From the IMG/VR virus record IMGVR_UViG_3300042922_000120, positions 1 through 41,225 of that record: a stretch of DNA of 41,225 nucleotides; one strand, 5' to 3'. This DNA comes from a virus. The notes beneath the pieces are model-generated. The model saw only the letters and a program-made list of their open reading frames with translations. It ran no database searches and was not told where the DNA came from. A program made the translations under genes and the position numbers. Below are positions 1 to 6,505 of the stretch, piece after piece. The stretch's first letter is position 1; each line of letters starts with the position of its first letter.

Positions 1-92
1 TCCAGACTCGCCCCAAGTTCGGCGACCGCTGTCTCTACGTAAGCGTTCTGGGACGCGGCAAGGCCTTCTGGACCCCGGCGGTTCTCGCGTGA
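1..92 (+). CDS. 3' fragment of small hypothetical gene (duplicate of 40996-41190)
   Basis: The reading frame entered at base 3 (QTRPKFGDRC...) and ending at TGA 90-92 is the C-terminal part of the 64-aa protein encoded intact at 40996-41190. It is partial only because the circular contig was opened here. Its stop overlaps the GTG start of the next gene (89-91). Confidence 0.85.
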   Translation, partial: QTRPKFGDRCLYVSVLGRGKAFWTPAVLA

Positions 93-127
93 TCTACGCG
101 GATCGCCCCGTGATGAAGATGCCTTGG
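1..127. repeat. 127-bp terminal duplication (left copy)
   Basis: Bases 1-127 are identical to 41099-41225. The length equals a k-mer size commonly used by assemblers, and the copies cut a gene (40996-41190) at a random point. I therefore read this as the overlap of a circular contig, not a biological terminal repeat. The unique genome would be 41,098 bp. Confidence 0.93.
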
Positions 128-373
128 TTCAAGGGGTACTTCTTCGGTTTGCTGTCGTGGGGTTTCATCGTCCTCGGACGCTACAAGTGCCAGGGCGAAA
201 TCCCGTGGTCAGTCCTACACCTCGGCGTCGGTCCCGGCATCTGCCGCATGGTCGACTGCGAGGTCCACATCGGTGCTCTCGGCAACAACGTCGAGTTCTA
301 CTGGAACTGGCCCGTCAAGTTCATCCGCACCGGCTTCCGCTGGTATGCTTTCAGGATCCCGAAGCCACAATGA
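89..373 (+). CDS. hypothetical protein, 94 aa
   Basis: Starts at GTG 89, overlapping the upstream stop, and ends at TGA 371-373, overlapping the next ATG. Such coupled overlaps are usual in this genome and support it. Residues 12-30 (MPWFKGYFFGLLSWGFIVLG) are aromatic and hydrophobic and may insert in a membrane. The rest is rich in Trp and Gly with three Cys. I recognise no family. It sits between small membrane-protein genes and a nucleotide kinase, in the position where T7 has small class II genes of unknown function. The same start is duplicated at 41187. Confidence 0.65.
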   Translation: MIYADRPVMKMPWFKGYFFGLLSWGFIVLGRYKCQGEIPWSVLHLGVGPGICRMVDCEVHIGALGNNVEFYWNWPVKFIRTGFRWYAFRIPKPQ

Positions 374-957
374 AGCCTGTCGTCATCGGGCTGTACTCCT
401 CGGTTATGCAATCGGGGAAGTCCAGCCTCGCCAACTATCTAGTCGAGGACCATGGGTTCGTCGTGGTGAAGTTCGCTGGGATCCTCAAGGGGATGTGCCG
501 ACACTTCCTCTCGATGCTTGGCTTCGACGCTGAGACAATCGAACGGATGATCGAGGGCGACCTCAAGGAACTCCCAGTCCCCGGCTTCGACTTCACACCG
601 CGACACCTGATGATCACCCTCGGTTCCGATTGGGGCCGTCAGGCCGTCGAGGACGGACTGTGGATCAAGCTCGCCATGGCGCAGATCAAGATCGCCACGG
701 ATGCAGGCAAGAACGTCGTCGTGGATGACATGCGCTTCCCCAACGAGTTCGATGAGCTGCACAAGATCGGAGCCATTCTGATGCACGTCATTCGCCCGCA
801 GGCCCCAGAGACTGTTTCGGCTTCGGAAGGCCTGCTCAATGATTTCGAGTTCGACGCCTACATCGTAAACAGTGGGACACTCGAAGAACTCCGCAGAGAG
901 ACCAATACCGTCATGGGTCAACTCGGAGTTACGGTCGCCGGTTCTGAGATTGGATAG
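370..957 (+). CDS. deoxynucleoside monophosphate kinase-like P-loop protein, 195 aa
   Basis: Probably phosphorylates dNMPs to dNDPs for phage DNA synthesis in the cytoplasm. A P-loop ends in SGKSS (G16, K17, S18). A later segment VVVDDMRFPNEFDEL followed by IRP resembles the LID/base-binding part of phage dNMP kinases (T4 gp1 type). The start chosen is ATG 370, which overlaps the upstream TGA as ATGA. The longer reading frame from 124 overlaps the previous gene and is not needed. It lies just before the virion module, after the exonuclease and small membrane-protein genes. The general class (P-loop nucleotide/deoxynucleotide kinase) is fairly secure; the exact substrate is not shown. Confidence 0.75.
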   Translation: MKPVVIGLYSSVMQSGKSSLANYLVEDHGFVVVKFAGILKGMCRHFLSMLGFDAETIERMIEGDLKELPVPGFDFTPRHLMITLGSDWGRQAVEDGLWIKLAMAQIKIATDAGKNVVVDDMRFPNEFDELHKIGAILMHVIRPQAPETVSASEGLLNDFEFDAYIVNSGTLEELRRETNTVMGQLGVTVAGSEIG

Positions 958-1135
958 CCGGTTCAGGGCCGGGGAGGAACACCCCCGGTCCACCATCACT
1001 GAGGACCAAGTCCGCTCATTCAGGGCGTATGTCCGACAGGGATACTCGACCCGCGCCGCCGCCCGCGAGAGTGGGCTCTCCTACAATCAAGGCCGAAACA
1101 TCAGGTACGGAGGACAGTGGAAGCACGTCATCTGA
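950..1135 (+). CDS. small helix-turn-helix-like protein, 61 aa
   Basis: Begins at TTG 950, overlapping the kinase 3' end, and ends at TGA 1133-1135. The central part (ITEDQVRSFRAYVRQGYSTRAAARESGLSY) looks like a homeodomain-type helix-turn-helix of the kind found in resolvases and small phage regulators. A basic tail follows (NQGRNIRYGGQWKHVI). No strong ribosome site is visible before the TTG, so the exact start is uncertain. It is followed directly by a phage promoter, so it is the last gene before the virion transcription unit. A DNA-binding role is inferred from the motif only. Confidence 0.5.
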   Translation: MDSRFRAGEEHPRSTITEDQVRSFRAYVRQGYSTRAAARESGLSYNQGRNIRYGGQWKHVI

Positions 1136-1170
1136 CCATGAGACACGTTAGAGCTACCCATAGCTGAAAG
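1133..1170 (+). promoter_or_regulatory. phage RNA polymerase promoter, class III type (virion module)
   Basis: The core CGTTAGAGCTACCCATAG (1146-1163) is near-identical to the site at 20543-20578, with a shared upstream TGACCAT(A/G)AGACA. The CCCATAG ending resembles the CACTATAG start region of T7 promoters; initiation is expected near the last G. It lies in the 45-bp gap before the first virion-module gene and is probably read by the phage polymerase encoded at 27818. The call rests on repetition and position, not on a mapped transcript. Confidence 0.72.
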
Positions 1171-1180
1171 TGACATTCCA

Positions 1181-1384
1181 ATGTCTCAAAAAGCCCTCCC
1201 CAACATCCCTCCTCTGGACGCCGTTCTGGTTGACGCCTTGGACAAAAGGTTCCCCGAACGCTGCCCCGACCCCGAGTGGACCGATAGAAAGGTCTGGATC
1301 GAGGTAGGCAAGCGCGAGGTTATCCGCTTCCTCCTCAACCAGCTTGAACGCCAGCAGGACAACATCCTACAGGTGAAAAACTAA
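1181..1384 (+). CDS. conserved small protein at head of virion module, 67 aa
   Basis: First gene after the promoter near 1133-1170. The sequence (PNIPPLDAVLVDALDKRFPERCPDPEWTDRKVWIEVGKREVIRFLLNQLERQ) has the look of a short conserved protein commonly found just upstream of the portal gene in T7-like phages. Its function is unknown to me. It is acidic/basic mixed, soluble, probably helical, with no membrane segment. ATG 1181 follows the promoter leader. Its stop TAA (1382-1384) directly abuts the next ATG (1385), suggesting translational coupling. Confidence 0.75.
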   Translation: MSQKALPNIPPLDAVLVDALDKRFPERCPDPEWTDRKVWIEVGKREVIRFLLNQLERQQDNILQVKN

Positions 1385-1786
1385 ATGGCATTCTTTGGTG
1401 GCAGCAATCGCGCTGCCCGTATCGCCCAAATCCAAGCCTCCATCGACGCCCAGAAGGAGCGCGATAAGCAGGACGCGATCTCCAAGAAGCAGGACAAGCT
1501 TCACGCCAAGGAGATGAAACTCGCGAAGAAGGCCCTCGCTGAGCAGTCGTCGCAGAACGCGGCCATCACAGAGGCTCTCGCCAAACAGGTCGAGATCGCT
1601 GAGCGCCCAGCCCCGCCACCGCCCCCGCCTGCCGCCGTATTGGTGACTGGTGGAACCGCTGCTGAAGTGAGTGCTGATGACAGCGCCATCGACATCCGGC
1701 GTCGTGGTCGCGGTGCTCTCCGCATCAACATGAACGCCCCACAGTCCGGTGGTGGCGCAACTGGTCTCAACGTCCCCAAGGGATAA
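1385..1786 (+). CDS. gp7.3-like tail/host-range assembly protein, 133 aa
   Basis: Residues about 10-75 are a charged Lys/Gln/Ala-rich helix (probable coiled coil), then a run of seven prolines, then a basic Gly-rich C-terminus (RRRGRGALRI ... GGGATGLNVPKG). The basic stretch plus Gly-rich tail ending in a hydrophobic motif, and the position directly before the portal gene, match T7 gp7.3, a small virion protein needed for adsorption/tail assembly. The similarity is in pattern rather than clear identity. It overlaps the portal start (TAATG). Confidence 0.6.
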   Translation: MAFFGGSNRAARIAQIQASIDAQKERDKQDAISKKQDKLHAKEMKLAKKALAEQSSQNAAITEALAKQVEIAERPAPPPPPPAAVLVTGGTAAEVSADDSAIDIRRRGRGALRINMNAPQSGGGATGLNVPKG

Positions 1787-3333
1787 TGACCGAGGCCGCT
1801 ACGACGGCTAAGGGTCGCTACGCCCAGCTCTCCTCCGACCGATCCTCTTTCCTGAGGCGGGCACAGGATTGCGCGGAGTTGACGATCCCTAGTCTGCTCC
1901 CCCGCCAGGACACACCCGGCGCAGAACTCCCGACCCCGTATCAAGGCATGGGCGCTCGGGGAGTTAACAACCTCGCCTCCAAAGTTCTCCTCGCACTCCT
2001 CCCGCCGAACCAATCGTTCTTCCGCTTCAAGATCAGCGACAAGACTCTCGCCGAACTCGGTGAGGGAACTGCTGCTCGATCCAAAGTGGAAGCCGCTCTG
2101 GCGAAGATGGAGAACACGGTCCAAGCCGAGACAGAAACAACGACGACGCGCTCGCCCCTCTTCGAGGGCATCAAGCAGCTCCTCGTCACCGGCAACATTC
2201 TCATCTATCTCCAGCCCGATAACAGCCTCAAGATTTATCGGCTCGACAAGTACGTCGTGAAGAGAGACCCCTCGGGTAACCTTCTGGAAGTCGTAGTGAG
2301 AGAGCGGGTCCATCCTGAGGCTCTCCCCGAGAACCTCCGCAAGGTGGCACAGGCGTCCGTTACGACGGGCACCTCGCAAGTTGTCGAGTTGTATACGTGG
2401 GTCCGCCGCAAAGGCAGCTTCTACGAGGTCCACCAAGAGGTGGCCGACATCATCGTTCCGAAGTCCAAAGGCAAGTGGCCAATCGACAAGGCTCCCTTCA
2501 TGGCGCTCCGCTGGGCGTCCGTGGACGGCGAGGACTATGGCCGTGGTCACGTCGAGGAATACATCGGTGACATCAGGTCTCTCGAAGGCCTCACCGCTGC
2601 AATCGTCGAAGGCTCCGCAGCCGCTGCGAAGGTGATCTTCCTCGTGAACCCCAATGGTGTCACCGAGGCCCGCGTGATCGCCAACGCTCCGAACCTCGCT
2701 GTTCGTGCCGGTGTCGCGACAGACGTGACCGTCCTCAAGGTTGAGAAATACGCGGACTTCCGTGTAGCCCTTGAGACAATCGAGACAATCGCACAGCGCC
2801 TCGCACAAGCCTTCCTCCTGACCTCGGCGATCACTCGCGATGCTGAGCGTGTCACGGCGGAAGAGATCCGGCTCATGGCGCGTGAACTTGAAGACGCCCT
2901 CGGCGGTGTCTACTCGATTCTCTCGCAGGAGTTCCAACTCCCGTACGTCCGCCGTCTCGTGTTCCAGCTCCAGCAGCAGGGCAAGCTCCCGCAGCTCCCC
3001 GAAGGAACCGTACGCCCGTCCATCGTGACCGGCCTGGAGGCGCTAGGACGCGGCCATGACCTGAACAATCTGCTCCAGTGGGCGCAAGTCCTCAAGCAGG
3101 TTCTCGGTGATGAACTCTTCGCTGCCAGCGTCAAGCCGCCTGCTCTGATCACTCGCGTATCGACTGCACTCTCGATTGACGATGCAGACCTCGTGAAGAC
3201 CGAGGATGAGAGAGTCGCAGAGCAGCAGGACGCCGCACGTCAGAACATGATCACGCAGCTCGGACCAGAGGCCATCAAGGCCATGTCCGCACAACAGAAA
3301 GTCCCCAATGGCCCGCAAGCCCCGCAAGGCTGA
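1786..3333 (+). CDS. portal protein (head-tail connector, T7 gp8 family), 515 aa
   Basis: Forms the dodecameric ring at the capsid vertex through which DNA is packaged and ejected. Length (T7 gp8 is 536 aa), position before scaffold and capsid, and sequence features support this: an N-terminal helix with LSSDRSSFLRRAQDCAELTIPSLLP, the GMGARGVNNLASKVLLALLPPNQSFFRF region, and a C-terminal helical stem and Gln-rich tail, all typical of T7-type connectors. ATG 1786 overlaps the upstream stop. The 3' end overlaps a 53-aa reading frame at 3308. Confidence 0.95.
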   Translation: MTEAATTAKGRYAQLSSDRSSFLRRAQDCAELTIPSLLPRQDTPGAELPTPYQGMGARGVNNLASKVLLALLPPNQSFFRFKISDKTLAELGEGTAARSKVEAALAKMENTVQAETETTTTRSPLFEGIKQLLVTGNILIYLQPDNSLKIYRLDKYVVKRDPSGNLLEVVVRERVHPEALPENLRKVAQASVTTGTSQVVELYTWVRRKGSFYEVHQEVADIIVPKSKGKWPIDKAPFMALRWASVDGEDYGRGHVEEYIGDIRSLEGLTAAIVEGSAAAAKVIFLVNPNGVTEARVIANAPNLAVRAGVATDVTVLKVEKYADFRVALETIETIAQRLAQAFLLTSAITRDAERVTAEEIRLMARELEDALGGVYSILSQEFQLPYVRRLVFQLQQQGKLPQLPEGTVRPSIVTGLEALGRGHDLNNLLQWAQVLKQVLGDELFAASVKPPALITRVSTALSIDDADLVKTEDERVAEQQDAARQNMITQLGPEAIKAMSAQQKVPNGPQAPQG

Positions 3334-3469
3334 TCAAGCCTCCACCGAGGCCCAACCACAGGACAACCCGGAGGTCGCCCCGGAGGTGACCCCGGAGACG
3401 CCTGAGGAGGCCTCCAACCCAGAGCCGCACGAGGACATCGTATTCGGCCTCAAGAGAGTGAACCACTGA
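3308..3469 (+). CDS. small acidic/proline-rich protein, 53 aa
   Basis: A short frame starting at ATG 3308 inside the portal 3' end and stopping at TGA 3467-3469, which overlaps the scaffold start (TGATG). A basic N-terminus (MARKPRK) is followed by a Pro/Glu-rich stretch and ends in IVFGLKRVNH. It fills the 135-bp gap between portal and scaffold, where no other gene fits, and the tight couplings on both sides favour a real gene. I do not recognise a family; a small virion or assembly role is possible from context only. Confidence 0.6.
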   Translation: MARKPRKADQASTEAQPQDNPEVAPEVTPETPEEASNPEPHEDIVFGLKRVNH

Positions 3470-4266
3470 TGACTGTTCAAGTAATGGCGGATGGAGCCGC
3501 ACCAGCCGAGGCCCCGGTCTCCGCTCCCGCGCTTAACTCCAACTCCGCTGCTGCCGCCTCGCTGCCGACGCCGGTTTCCGGCCCGGTCGCTACGACTGCC
3601 GATACCTCTACCGCACCCGCCGCGCCTGTCGAAGGACTCCCCGCTGAGTTCAAGTCGATGGCCGAGTTCACTGCGGCTTACGAAGCGTTGAAGTCAGCTC
3701 CCCCAGCCCCCGCAGTGCAGGAAGCCCCTGCGTCCGACCCAATGTCCGTGGTCGAGAACGCTGCCAAGGCCGCTGGCTTGGATCTGGAATCCTTCAATGC
3801 CGAGTACATGAAGGACGGCAAGCTCTCCGAGAAGTCCATTGAAGCCCTAGCGAAAGCTGGCGTGAACAAGGCTTTTCTCGATGCAGCCATCGCTGGCCAA
3901 GAAGCCTTAGTCCAGAATGAGATTAAGGACATCTTCTCGGTTGTCGGCGGCGAGGAAGGGTTCAAACAGATCCATGCGTGGGCAAGTGCCAACTTGTCTC
4001 CCGCTGAGAAGACGACCCTCAACAACATCATCGACACTCAGCCTGCCGAAGTCGTGAAGCTGGCCCTCACGGGTCTGCAAGCTCGCTATGAGCGGACCAA
4101 CGGCGTCGAGCCGGTTCTCCTCAACGGCAACGGCAATGCGCCCGCTGCTACGGGATACCAGTCCCGCGCTCAGATGGTCGCTGACATGTCCAACCCACTG
4201 TATGGCCGCGACGAAGCGTTCCGCGCCCAAGTCGAAGCCCGTCTCGCGGCAACCACCGCGTTCTAA
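3469..4266 (+). CDS. scaffolding (capsid assembly) protein, T7 gp9-like, 265 aa
   Basis: Acts as the transient internal scaffold for procapsid assembly. The N-terminal third is Ala/Pro-rich and disordered. The middle (residues about 55-100) has LPAEFKSMAEFTAAYEALKS, and the C-terminal half is helical (EEGFKQIHAWASANLSPAEKTTLNNIID), features common in T7-type scaffold proteins. Its position between portal and capsid genes is diagnostic. T7 gp9 is 307 aa. ATG 3469 is coupled to the preceding 53-aa frame. Confidence 0.9.
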   Translation: MTVQVMADGAAPAEAPVSAPALNSNSAAAASLPTPVSGPVATTADTSTAPAAPVEGLPAEFKSMAEFTAAYEALKSAPPAPAVQEAPASDPMSVVENAAKAAGLDLESFNAEYMKDGKLSEKSIEALAKAGVNKAFLDAAIAGQEALVQNEIKDIFSVVGGEEGFKQIHAWASANLSPAEKTTLNNIIDTQPAEVVKLALTGLQARYERTNGVEPVLLNGNGNAPAATGYQSRAQMVADMSNPLYGRDEAFRAQVEARLAATTAF

Positions 4267-4277
4267 AGGAAATCGAA

Positions 4278-4670
4278 ATGAACACCGCAATGTTGGTCTT
4301 CGCGTTTCTCATCACTCACTGGGATGTCATCCTGTTGAGCGTTGGGTTCGCACTGGCTGCACTCGCGGTGATCGCCAAGCGCACCAAGAACACCGTCGAT
4401 GACGAGATCGTCGAGACCGCACAGGAGCTTCTCCAAGTGGCTCGCACGGTCCCCGTCAAACCCAAGCCTGCCCCAGTCCCAGCTCCTGCCCCTGTCCCCG
4501 TGAAGCCCCGAAAGGCCACGCCGTTGGATGAGGCCAGTGATGTGCTGGAGACTGCGGGCAAGGTCTTCGACGTCGTGGACAAGGTGGCCCCCACGGTCAC
4601 CGCTCCGGTCAGACAAGGAGCCGCCCTCATCGGCGTCCTGGCTGGCCTCGCCAAAGTCTTCCGAAAGTAA
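4278..4670 (+). CDS. small membrane protein with proline repeats, 130 aa
   Basis: An N-terminal hydrophobic segment (residues about 3-33, in one or two passes) is followed by a charged helix, a Pro-Ala-Val repeat stretch (KPKPAPVPAPAPVPVKPRK, about residues 56-75), and an amphipathic C-terminus ending in a hydrophobic segment and RK. A good ribosome site (AAAGGAA) lies before ATG 4278. It sits between scaffold and capsid, a place where T7 has no gene. Function unknown; it could be a minor virion or lysis-related membrane protein, but nothing proves either. Confidence 0.6.
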   Translation: MNTAMLVFAFLITHWDVILLSVGFALAALAVIAKRTKNTVDDEIVETAQELLQVARTVPVKPKPAPVPAPAPVPVKPRKATPLDEASDVLETAGKVFDVVDKVAPTVTAPVRQGAALIGVLAGLAKVFRK

Positions 4671-4678
4671 CTGACACG

Positions 4679-4696
4679 GATCGCACCTCTGTAAAT
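4679..4696 (+). promoter_or_regulatory. degenerate copy of the dispersed operator motif
   Basis: GATCGCACCTCTGTAAAT, eight bases after the preceding stop, matches the left half and centre of the GATCCCACNTCTG family. It is one of only two copies found in the virion module (the other is 18815-18832). Weaker than the copies in the early region. Confidence 0.4.
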
Positions 4697-4713
4697 CAAG
4701 TGCGGTCCCTCTT

Positions 4714-4786
4714 CGGGAAGTCGTCCAAAGACTAGGACGCTGGGTAGCTCCCAGAAATGCTGGTTCAAGTCCAGCCATCCCGACCA
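4714..4786 (+). ncRNA. tRNA-like element upstream of the capsid gene (degenerate tRNA or processing signal)
   Basis: A 73-nt segment can fold like a tRNA. Acceptor arm CGGGAAG/CATCCCG has six of seven pairs and is followed by A and an encoded CCA (4784-4786). A four-pair D stem (GTCC/GGAC) is present. A perfect five-pair T arm has a canonical TTCAAGT loop (4759-4775). The D loop lacks the usual GG, and the anticodon arm gives either a five-base loop or a seven-base loop with one mismatch, so decoding is doubtful. It may be a decayed tRNA, or a tRNA mimic cut by RNase P in the leader of the capsid mRNA. No open reading frame lies in 4671-4868. Confidence 0.45.
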
Positions 4787-4868
4787 ATCCTGCTGCGATA
4801 ACGCTGCCTCTTCTTAGAAGGGCGTTCAGGGCAATCCCGCCCATTCAAAAGCACAGGATTTTCTACAC

Positions 4869-5813
4869 ATGGCAAATGCCACTCCCTCCCGCCTTGGTAT
4901 GATCAACGGTTCGGGCGATGCTGATGCGCTGTTCCTCAAGCAGTTCGGTGGTGAAGTTCTCACCGCGTTCGCAGAGGTCAACGTCATGCAGGGTCGTCAC
5001 CTCGTCCGTACGATCTCCAACGGCAAGAGCGCGTCCTTCCCGGCTACGTGGAAGATCGGCTCCTACTACCACGTCCCCGGTAACGAGATCACCGGCGGCA
5101 CCATGAACCACGGCGAGCGCGTCATCACGATTGACGATCTGCTCGTGGCCCCGGCCTTCATCGCGTCCATCGACGAGGCGAAGAACCACTACGACGTCCG
5201 CTCGATCTACACGAAGGAGACCGGCAACAGCCTGTCCAACACCTTCGACAAGAACGTTCTCCAGACGCTGATCCTGACCTCGCGCGAAGCTGCGACTCTC
5301 ACGGATGGCTTCGGCGGCGCGAAGATTGCTGGCGGCGCTGACATGGTCACGAACGCCAACTCGGCTCTCGTCTCGGCCCTCTACGGCGCGGCTCAGACGC
5401 TCGACGAGAAGGACGTGCCGGAAGCTGGCCGTTACGCCGTCTTCAAGCCCGCGCAGTATTACAAGCTCGTCCTCGACGACAAGGTGATCAACCGCGACTT
5501 CACGGACGGATCGAACGGCTCGGTCGCCAAGGGTAAGGTCTTCGAGGTTGCTGGTATCAGCATTGTCAAGTCGAACCACCTCCCGACCACGGTCATCAAC
5601 ACCGGCAACACGAAGTATCAGGGCACGTTCACGGACACCATCGGTGTTGTGGCGCACCCGAACGCTGTCGGCACCGTGAAGCTCATGGATCTGGCCACCG
5701 AGGGTGAATACGACATCCGTCGTCAGGGCACCCTGATCGTCGCCAAGTACGCGATGGGTCACGGCGGGCTGCGTCCCGAGTGCGCTGTCGAGCTGTCGCA
5801 GGCCGTCGCCTAA
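4869..5813 (+). CDS. major capsid protein (T7 gp10 family), 314 aa
   Basis: Builds the icosahedral head (HK97 fold). The sequence has T7-capsid features: GDADALFLKQFGGEVLTAF near the N-terminus, VRTISNGKSASFPATWK, GERVITIDDLLVAPAFI, and a C-terminal LMDLATEGEYDIRRQGTLIVAKYAMGHGGLRPECA. Length is slightly under T7 gp10A (345 aa). It is preceded by a 198-base untranslated region containing a tRNA-like element, and a strong intrinsic terminator follows. No phage-type promoter of the repeated kind was found directly upstream. Confidence 0.97.
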   Translation: MANATPSRLGMINGSGDADALFLKQFGGEVLTAFAEVNVMQGRHLVRTISNGKSASFPATWKIGSYYHVPGNEITGGTMNHGERVITIDDLLVAPAFIASIDEAKNHYDVRSIYTKETGNSLSNTFDKNVLQTLILTSREAATLTDGFGGAKIAGGADMVTNANSALVSALYGAAQTLDEKDVPEAGRYAVFKPAQYYKLVLDDKVINRDFTDGSNGSVAKGKVFEVAGISIVKSNHLPTTVINTGNTKYQGTFTDTIGVVAHPNAVGTVKLMDLATEGEYDIRRQGTLIVAKYAMGHGGLRPECAVELSQAVA

Positions 5814-5845
5814 TCCACTGACCTCCGGTCACTCACACTCACCTC

Positions 5846-5892
5846 TGGGGAGATTTCAGGTTCGTCCTGGGGTCTCCCCATTTTTTCTTTTT
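5846..5892 (+). terminator. rho-independent terminator after capsid gene
   Basis: An arm TGGGGAGA pairs with TCTCCCCA (stem about 5846-5880, with an inner hairpin CAGG...CCTG), followed directly by a T tract (5881-5892). This is the position of the Tphi terminator after gene 10 in T7. It separates the highly expressed capsid gene from the tail genes. Confidence 0.88.
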
Positions 5893-5902
5893 AGGAACCG
5901 TA

Positions 5903-6505
5903 ATGGCTCTCCAACTCACGACCGAACTCGATGCGGTCAACACGATGCTCAGCGTCATCGGCGAGTCGCCTGTCAACTCCATCCACGACACCGGGTTGGT
6001 AGACGCCGTGATCGCTGTTCAGATCCTCCACGAGACCATGCGCGAGGTGCAAACCACCGGCTGGTCGTGGAACACCGACGAGAACTATTCGCTCTCGCCT
6101 ACCTTCCCGTACCCCGGTGAAATCTACCTTCCCGCCAACACCCTCTCGGTGGATCCCTCGGATTCCTCGAAGGACTTCGTTCAGCGCGGCTTGAAGCTGT
6201 GGGACAAGGCGAAGCAGACATTCAAGTTCTCGGAGCCCGTCAAGGTCGACATCACGCGCCTGCTGGAGTTCGACGAGATCCCCCAAGTGGCTCGCCACTA
6301 CATCATGGTCAAAGCCGCCCGTGTCTTTCAGGATCGCGTGGTGGGCTCGACGACACTCTCGGGCTTCAACGAGAAGGACGAGCTTCGTGCTTTCGTCAAG
6401 CTCAAGAACCTCGAAGCCGAAGTCGCTGACCTCACGATCTACAACCAAGCAGACACCATCCGAATCCTCGGGTGGCCTCGCATCACGGTGTTCGGTAAGG
6501 GCTAA
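5903..6505 (+). CDS. tail tubular protein A (gp11, adaptor), 200 aa
   Basis: Ring adaptor between portal and nozzle. The N-terminus (LTTELDAVNTMLSVIGESPVNSI) and the segment LHETMREVQTTGWSWNTDENYSLSP are characteristic of T7 gp11. Length matches T7 gp11 (196 aa). It is placed directly before the nozzle gene, whose ATG overlaps its stop (TAATG). The ribosome site AGGA lies nine bases before ATG 5903, just after the terminator. Confidence 0.95.
   Translation: MALQLTTELDAVNTMLSVIGESPVNSIHDTGLVDAVIAVQILHETMREVQTTGWSWNTDENYSLSPTFPYPGEIYLPANTLSVDPSDSSKDFVQRGLKLWDKAKQTFKFSEPVKVDITRLLEFDEIPQVARHYIMVKAARVFQDRVVGSTTLSGFNEKDELRAFVKLKNLEAEVADLTIYNQADTIRILGWPRITVFGKG

Noticed and set aside
1-127. 127-bp end duplication as a biological direct terminal repeat
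   Set aside because: Length equals a common assembly k-mer, and it cuts a small gene far from the terminase/early-promoter boundary where T7-type ends lie.
124-957. 277-aa frame upstream-extended form of the kinase-like gene
   Set aside because: The first 82 codons lie on top of the 94-aa gene in another frame; ATG 370 with ATGA coupling is the simpler start.
1501-2937. Long minus-strand frame of 478 aa opposite the portal gene
   Set aside because: It lies opposite clear portal and gp7.3-like genes and is an expected result of GC-rich codon use; no start signal and no plausible protein.
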